From positions 372,001-436,000 of the forward strand of contig JADJSV010000002.1 in NCBI GenBank assembly GCA_016711505.1: a stretch of DNA of 64,000 nt, read 5' to 3'. Positions 58,915-64,000 of this stretch are shown piece by piece. The stretch is from Bacteroidota bacterium (GTDB lineage Bacteria; Bacteroidota; Bacteroidia; AKYH767-A; 2013-40CM-41-45). The number at the start of each line of letters is the position of its first letter. Position 1 is the stretch's first letter. Position numbers and translations under genes: made by a program. The notes beneath the pieces are model-generated. The model had not been told where the DNA came from, made no database searches, and saw only the letters and a list, made by a program, of their open reading frames with translations.

Positions 58915-61900
58915 TTAAGCCATCTCTGTCAGATCAACAGGAACTACCTGCGTCACACCCTGCTCAACCATAGTAATTCCATACATAATGTCTGTAGCAG
59001 CCATTGTACGTTTATTATGGGTGATGATGATGAACTGAGACTCTTGTGAGAACTTGCGGATGATGTTATTGAACTTGTCAATATTCATATCATCCAAAGG
59101 AGCATCAACCTCATCGAAGATACAGAACGGTGCCGGTTTCAATAGATAGATTCCAAAGAGAAGGGCAGTAGCAGTAAGAGTTTTTTCTCCTCCTGAAAGC
59201 TGACTGATCGACAACGGACGTTTTCCTTTTGGTTTTGCAATGATCTGTACATCACTTTCTGTCGGATTCGATGGATCCATCAATACCAGATCGCAATCAT
59301 CGTCCTGAGTAAATAATGAACGGAATACTTTAATAAAGTTTTCACGGATCATTGTAAAGGCATTCATAAAATTCTCTTTCGCTGTGATCTCAATTTCTTC
59401 AATTGTTTTCAACAACGATTCTTTTGCACGGGCAAGATCATCTTTTTGAGTAATGATGAAAGTATGACGCTCGCTGATCTCCGTGTAGGCTTCTATTGCC
59501 ATCGGATTGATCGGTCCGTAATTGTCAAGCTGGCCTTTTTGCTTATTTACTTTTTCACGTAATTCATCTTCATTGTATTCCGGATTCGGATCTTTTTCAA
59601 TGATCTCATTGATGTCGATGTTGAATTCAACACTCAAACGTTCCTTCAATGAATTCAAAGAGATCTTCAATTCCATCGTCTTGTCTTTTATCGCAGTGCC
59701 AAGTTGATCACATTGCTCTCTCTGATGACGGATATTTCTGATCTTCGTTTCAAGTTCGTCGATTGCTCCTCTTGATTTGAAATATTCAGCTTCAATTGCA
59801 GCTACAGACTGATCAAGAACTTCTTTCTCTTCATACAATCCGATCAATTGAGCATCGAAATCAGTTGAAGTGTCAAGTAATTCTTTTATTCTCAGCTGTA
59901 CATTCTCAACTTCTTCAGTATTGGTAACAATGTTTTTATTCAATGTTTCCTGAAGTCCGGTCTTGTAAGCGTGATCACGGATAATATTTGCGATCTTATT
60001 CTGCTGCTGGATCACAACGATGTGATGCTGATTGTAACCGGTACTCTGACCATTCATAGTTTCAGTCAGCGTATTGAATTCTGCCTGAAGGTTGGTGAGT
60101 TGTCCGGAAATATCATCGTGTTGTAAACGCAATTGCAACAAATGCTCCTGGAAGCTTAAGTTGTTTTGCTGAAGTGTATCATCAATTGCATGCAATTGCA
60201 TGTACAAGCCTTCAACTATTTTTTTATTGTTCTCAACTGATGTAAATAAATGTTCAGCTTTATTCTTCAATGAAGAGAATTCATGCGTAGCTTTATTTAC
60301 TTCCTGATTGAGACGGTTTTTTTCTGAAGTAAGTCTCTCTTTAGTTTGCTTTGAATGCTGAAGTTTAGATTGAACTTCGTCTCGCGAAGTTTTTGTTTTC
60401 TCCAGTTCTCCGGAAAGAGTTGTTATTTCCTTAGAAAGATTTTCCAGGTGCTTAGCACGACCGATTCTTTTTCCGTCGAATAATCCGACAGATCCACCTG
60501 ATAATGCATGACGTGTTCTGCAGAATTTACCATTTTTGGAAATGAACGACATTCCTGAATTATCCTGCTGAAGGAACGGAGTGTTTTCCTGATTTTCTGT
60601 AACTACATATACATTACGTAATAAGTAATTACACAGATCCTGATATTTGTCTTCAACATCTATGATACTTAATGCAGGTATACAATCCTGAATAGAGTCA
60701 GGATTATTAACAGGAGTGCCTTCGAAATTTTTCAGGATAAAGAAATTCGCACGGCCTTTTGATGCTTCGCTTAGAAGATTAACTGCTTTACTTGCTTCTT
60801 CGATATTTTCGATAACGAAGTAGTTCATATAAGGATCGAGATAATTTTCGATCGCTGATTTATATTCAGCCTGACAATTCAGGATCTCAGAGAAAAGAGG
60901 AGCGCGGTTTGTGAAGGAAGAATTCTTACGCAGATAACGTAGTGATTCAGGATAGCCTTCTAAGTTCTCAAGTAAACTTTTTGTAAGGTTGAATTCGTTT
61001 TGTTTGGCATCAAGTTTACGGCCTTCGGAAATTACTTCTTCAGTATATTTCTTCAGTTCTTCATCGAGGCGGATAATATCATGAGCAAGATTTTCTTCAC
61101 CTTCAAGTAAACTGTTCAATGCTTTTTCCTTTTCTTCTTTCAAAGAACGGGAAGACTCAGCTTTACTATGAAGCTCATCGTGTTCAGTTTGCTTATCGGT
61201 AGTGTCAGAAGAAAGTCTGTCTATCTCTTTTTGCAATGAATCTTTTTTCGTCTGTGTAATCGCCAGACTTTTTTCAGACTCATGCATAGAAACCTGAATA
61301 CCCTGAGCTTCAGAAGTCATGCGATGGATATCGCTTTTCATCTGATCATGACTACTGCGGGTAATATCAAGCGCAGCTTTTAATTCAGTGAGCTGATTTT
61401 GCAATTGCTCAAGTGCAGCTTCTTCATTAAAGCGATCTTCTTCGATTTGCTTTAACTGATCTTGTGTTGCTATTAAATTTGCCTTGTCATTTGAAAGCTG
61501 GTTAGAAAGTGATGCTTCCTTATCTTTCAGATGAGTAAGTTTTTCATTGCTTACTTTTTTATCGTTTTCATATTGTCTGATGAAAGAGATCTTATCATTC
61601 AATACTTTTTGTGATTCCGATAATTCTTTTTCACGGTCAAGAGCAACAAGTTTTACGTGCTGAAGTTCGGCTTCGTTCGTGTCAAGTTGTGTATCGTAAG
61701 CGATCTTATCTTCCTGTTGCTTAGTTTCCTGCGCCTGAAGATCATCAAAGGTTTGCTTGCTTCCTGAGATTGTAAATAAAGCCAACTCAGTTGAAAGTTC
61801 TTTGTAAAGTTCTTTCAGTTTATAATAGCGTTCAGTTTTCTTCGCCTGAGATTCGAGTTGTTTCATGTTTCTCTCGATCTCGAATAAAAGATCGTCAACA

Positions 61901-62469
61901 CGTTTCAGATCGTTATCAGTATCTTCCAGTTTCTGAAGCGTTTGTTTTTTCCGGATCTTATATTTGGAGATCCCGGCTGCTTCTTCAAGAAGATTCTTTA
62001 TTGCGTTATGTTTATCATTGAGGATCTCATCGACCATTTTCAATTCAATGATGGCATAGCTATCCGAACCGACCCCAGTATCTAAGAAAAGATCTGTAAT
62101 GTCTTTCAGTCGACATGTTACATTATTAAGCAGGTATTCACTTTCGCCTGTTCTATATAAGCGTCGGGTGATTGTTACCGTACTATATTCTGTAGGAAGA
62201 ATATTCTTTGTGTTTTCAAACGACAAAGAAACTTCAGCAAGACTTGCAGGTTTACGATTTTTATTTCCGTTGAAAATGATGTTTTCCATTTTTTCCGAGC
62301 GGAGCATACGGGTTTTTTGTTCACCCAATACCCAACGGATAGAATCGACAACATTCGATTTTCCACTACCATTTGGACCGACAATAGACGTAACACCTTT
62401 ATCAAAGTGTATCGTGACTTTGTCTCCGAAGCTTTTAAAGCCTTTAATTTCTAAACTGGTTAAGCGCAT
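58915..62469 (-). CDS. smc: chromosome segregation protein SMC
   Basis: A 1,184-residue SMC ATPase of normal length. Walker A is GPNGSGKSN at 31-39 with VDSIRWVLGEQ after it. Two long coiled coils (about 170-490 and 680-1000) flank a hinge that includes GYPESLRYLRK and ALSGGSVGLFDGK. The C-terminal head has the ABC signature LSGGEKTLTATALLFG, Walker B FCIFDEVDAPLDD and the D/H-loop region IIITHNKRTM. It compacts and organises the chromosome, with ScpA/ScpB encoded elsewhere. It is transcribed away from the TonB-dependent receptor gene. Confidence 0.97.
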   Translation of the reverse strand: MRLTSLEIKGFKSFGDKVTIHFDKGVTSIVGPNGSGKSNVVDSIRWVLGEQKTRMLRSEKMENIIFNGNKNRKPASLAEVSLSFENTKNILPTEYSTVTITRRLYRTGESEYLLNNVTCRLKDITDLFLDTGVGSDSYAIIELKMVDEILNDKHNAIKNLLEEAAGISKYKIRKKQTLQKLEDTDNDLKRVDDLLFEIERNMKQLESQAKKTERYYKLKELYKELSTELALFTISGSKQTFDDLQAQETKQQEDKIAYDTQLDTNEAELQHVKLVALDREKELSESQKVLNDKISFIRQYENDKKVSNEKLTHLKDKEASLSNQLSNDKANLIATQDQLKQIEEDRFNEEAALEQLQNQLTELKAALDITRSSHDQMKSDIHRMTSEAQGIQVSMHESEKSLAITQTKKDSLQKEIDRLSSDTTDKQTEHDELHSKAESSRSLKEEKEKALNSLLEGEENLAHDIIRLDEELKKYTEEVISEGRKLDAKQNEFNLTKSLLENLEGYPESLRYLRKNSSFTNRAPLFSEILNCQAEYKSAIENYLDPYMNYFVIENIEEASKAVNLLSEASKGRANFFILKNFEGTPVNNPDSIQDCIPALSIIDVEDKYQDLCNYLLRNVYVVTENQENTPFLQQDNSGMSFISKNGKFCRTRHALSGGSVGLFDGKRIGRAKHLENLSKEITTLSGELEKTKTSRDEVQSKLQHSKQTKERLTSEKNRLNQEVNKATHEFSSLKNKAEHLFTSVENNKKIVEGLYMQLHAIDDTLQQNNLSFQEHLLQLRLQHDDISGQLTNLQAEFNTLTETMNGQSTGYNQHHIVVIQQQNKIANIIRDHAYKTGLQETLNKNIVTNTEEVENVQLRIKELLDTSTDFDAQLIGLYEEKEVLDQSVAAIEAEYFKSRGAIDELETKIRNIRHQREQCDQLGTAIKDKTMELKISLNSLKERLSVEFNIDINEIIEKDPNPEYNEDELREKVNKQKGQLDNYGPINPMAIEAYTEISERHTFIITQKDDLARAKESLLKTIEEIEITAKENFMNAFTMIRENFIKVFRSLFTQDDDCDLVLMDPSNPTESDVQIIAKPKGKRPLSISQLSGGEKTLTATALLFGIYLLKPAPFCIFDEVDAPLDDMNIDKFNNIIRKFSQESQFIIITHNKRTMAATDIMYGITMVEQGVTQVVPVDLTEMA

Positions 62470-62900
62470 AAAAAATATTTTATTCTTTCAATGACGCGCA
62501 AAAATAACTTATTTACTCAGCAACGCCAGTATTGTTAATAACTCAGGTTTTCTGTGGAGAACCTGCATCTTAATGTTTCCTGAGAAACTACACCTTCATG
62601 TTTAAGAAATATGGTGACAAGCATGTGACACACAATTTATGAAAAGTCTTGATATTTCGAGCAAATTAGAAAAGGGGACTTCATAAATTTGGTTGTTATG
62701 ATTAAATGAATAAATTGCGACCAAATTGCGAAAAGTCAAGACATTTTAACATTTGAATTTTTGGAGGACCGCTGAAAGGTCTAAGAAATTCCTGCTGATC
62801 AGAGTGTTAGACGTTCACAAATTAGTTTTGGTTTTAAGTATTCAATTTATACTTTTACCACCCACATTAACGAAAAATTAACAAAATTCAAACATAGACT
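62470..62900. other. 431-bp divergent intergenic region
   Basis: Separates smc from the TonB-dependent receptor gene. No gene is visible. The short direct repeat AAATTGCGA occurs twice near 62713-62730, and a promoter candidate is annotated separately. The long leader suggests regulation of the receptor gene. Confidence 0.5.
62827..62857 (+). promoter_or_regulatory. candidate Bacteroidota promoter (TTTG-N19-TACTTTTA)
   Basis: TTTG at 62827-62830 and TACTTTTA at 62850-62857 have the 19-base spacing of the Bacteroidota consensus TTTG-N19-TAnnTTTG, with only the last base of the -7 box off. The ATG of the receptor gene is 43 bases downstream. Confidence 0.5.
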
Positions 62901-64000
62901 ATGGGACGAAAGTTATACCTATCACTAGTCGTACTTATTTTACTCGGAATTAATTCATCGGCACAGACCGGTGAGATTCGTGGTAAGATTACGGAATCCG
63001 GTACCTCTGAGGGAGCGCCATTTGCGACTGTAACTGCTAAAATGAATAATTCTATTGTTCAAGGTGCTGTAACGGATATCGATGGAAATTATGTAATCAA
63101 ACCGTTGAATCCGGGTAGGTATGATATTGAGGTTACTTCAGTTGGGTATCAGCCTGCAAAACAAACTGGAATTCTGGTTTCAGTTGATAAAATCACTTTC
63201 ATTAATCTTAGTATTGGAAAAGGTATTGAGATCAAAGAATTTGTTATAACTGAATATGTAATTCCTTTGATTGATCCGGGTAATCCTGCTACAACAACTA
63301 CTATTGATAAGGAACAAATAAAGCAAGCTCCGACTCGTGATGTAAATTCATTAGCATCTGCAGGTGCAGGTGTATTCCAGAAAGAAGAAGGCGGCGCATT
63401 GAATATCCGGGGTTCCCGTTCTGATGGTACTGCTTATTATGTTGATGGTATTAAAGTTCGTGGTGGAGTAGGTTTGCCACAAAAAGGTACTGAACAGATC
63501 ACAGTAATCACCGGTGGTGTTCCAGCTCAATATGGAGATGCAACCGGTGGTATCATTTCTGTTACAACACGTGGCCCATCTAAAGAATGGAGTGGTGGAG
63601 TTGAATTGGCAACTTCTGAATTTTTAGATGATTTCGGTTATAACCTTGCTTCATTCGATATCTCAGGTCCACTTTACTCTTCAAAAGATACAACAAAAAA
63701 ATCTGATCAGGCAATTGCCGGCTTCTTTATTGCCGGTGAATATCAATATGACAAAGATCCAACTCCTCCGGGAATTGATGTATATAAAGTCAATGATGAG
63801 CTGTTAGCTGATGTTCGTCTTAAACCTTTGGTACGTTCTCCACAAGGAACAAATTACATTCACCGTTCGAATTATTTTACAATGTCGGACTTGACTAAGC
63901 AAAGTTACCGTGAGAATGTGGCTGCAGATGCATTTCGTCTGAATGCAAAATTAGATGTTCGTCCTGCGAAAAATGTAACACTTACTTTTGGAGGTTCAAT
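62901..64000 (+). CDS. TonB-dependent receptor with N-terminal regulatory-like domain (cut by window end)
   Basis: Open from the ATG at 62901 through the window end, 366 full codons. The signal peptide is LYLSLVVLILLGINSSAQ, followed by a carboxypeptidase-regulatory-like beta domain (GEIRGKITESGTSEGAPFAT ... VTDIDGNYVIKPLNPGRYDI). A plug domain follows: RDVNSLASAGAGVFQKEEGG, ALNIRGSRSDGTAYYVDGIK, VITGGVPAQYGDATGGIISV. The start of the outer-membrane barrel comes next. This architecture imports or exports large ligands through the outer membrane using TonB-ExbBD energy. No SusD partner can be seen because the window ends. The ligand is unknown. Confidence 0.93.
   Translation, partial: MGRKLYLSLVVLILLGINSSAQTGEIRGKITESGTSEGAPFATVTAKMNNSIVQGAVTDIDGNYVIKPLNPGRYDIEVTSVGYQPAKQTGILVSVDKITFINLSIGKGIEIKEFVITEYVIPLIDPGNPATTTTIDKEQIKQAPTRDVNSLASAGAGVFQKEEGGALNIRGSRSDGTAYYVDGIKVRGGVGLPQKGTEQITVITGGVPAQYGDATGGIISVTTRGPSKEWSGGVELATSEFLDDFGYNLASFDISGPLYSSKDTTKKSDQAIAGFFIAGEYQYDKDPTPPGIDVYKVNDELLADVRLKPLVRSPQGTNYIHRSNYFTMSDLTKQSYRENVAADAFRLNAKLDVRPAKNVTLTFGGS

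Overview
The window is AT-rich bacterial DNA from a member of the Bacteroidota, probably an environmental Chitinophagales or Sphingobacteriales-like lineage; the lineage is inferred, not shown. The evidence is a type IX secretion C-terminal domain, SprB-type and PKD-like repeat adhesins, a TonB-dependent receptor with an N-terminal carboxypeptidase-regulatory-like domain, a Bacteroidota-style MlaE-MlaF-MlaD set, a scarcity of Shine-Dalgarno sites and candidate TTG/TTTG-N19-20-TAnnTTTG promoters. No rRNA or tRNA gene and no CRISPR array is visible.

Region 1 (1-18640) is a cell-surface polysaccharide locus. A rightward run (36-10913) holds a nucleotidyltransferase-fold protein, three GT4 glycosyltransferases, an AsnB-type amidotransferase, a Wzy/O-antigen-ligase-like membrane protein, a two-domain oxidoreductase and an uncharacterised partner protein. 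A leftward pair follows (hexapeptide acyltransferase and DUF354 protein). Next come an IS200/RAYT-like Y1 transposase with a 1-kb array of 89-bp palindrome-bearing repeats, a polysaccharide deacetylase, an unusual sugar transferase and a Wzi-like capsule protein.

Region 2 (18641-23058) has two long intergenic palindromes, a ChrA-type transporter coupled to a PAPS-type sulfotransferase, and a divergent secreted arylsulfate-sulfotransferase-like gene.

Region 3 (23059-48842) is 25 kb of giant secreted proteins. The first is a ~5,800-residue adhesin with a duplicated beta-helix module, Ig/PKD-like, lamin-tail, IPT/TIG and InlB-B-like domains and a dockerin-like C-terminus. The second is a ~2,030-residue SprB-repeat protein with a type A T9SS tail. 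The third is a small protein that shares its N-terminal domain with the second and its C-terminus with the first.

Region 4 (49030-54195) has a small secreted unknown, a TspO protein and a compact UbiA / type III polyketide synthase / methyltransferase / FAD-oxidoreductase operon, which suggests a prenylated or quinone-like phenolic lipid. Region 5 (54188-64000) is mostly conserved envelope and housekeeping genes on the minus strand (YihY, alpha/beta hydrolase, MlaD-F-E, SMC), then the start of a TonB-dependent receptor that runs off the window.

Many genes are broken by single-base indels, mostly in short homopolymers or within repetitive sequence: DUF354, the arylsulfotransferase, both giant adhesins, the FAD oxidoreductase and YihY. 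This looks more like residual long-read assembly error than widespread decay, so those genes are annotated here at reconstructed full length.
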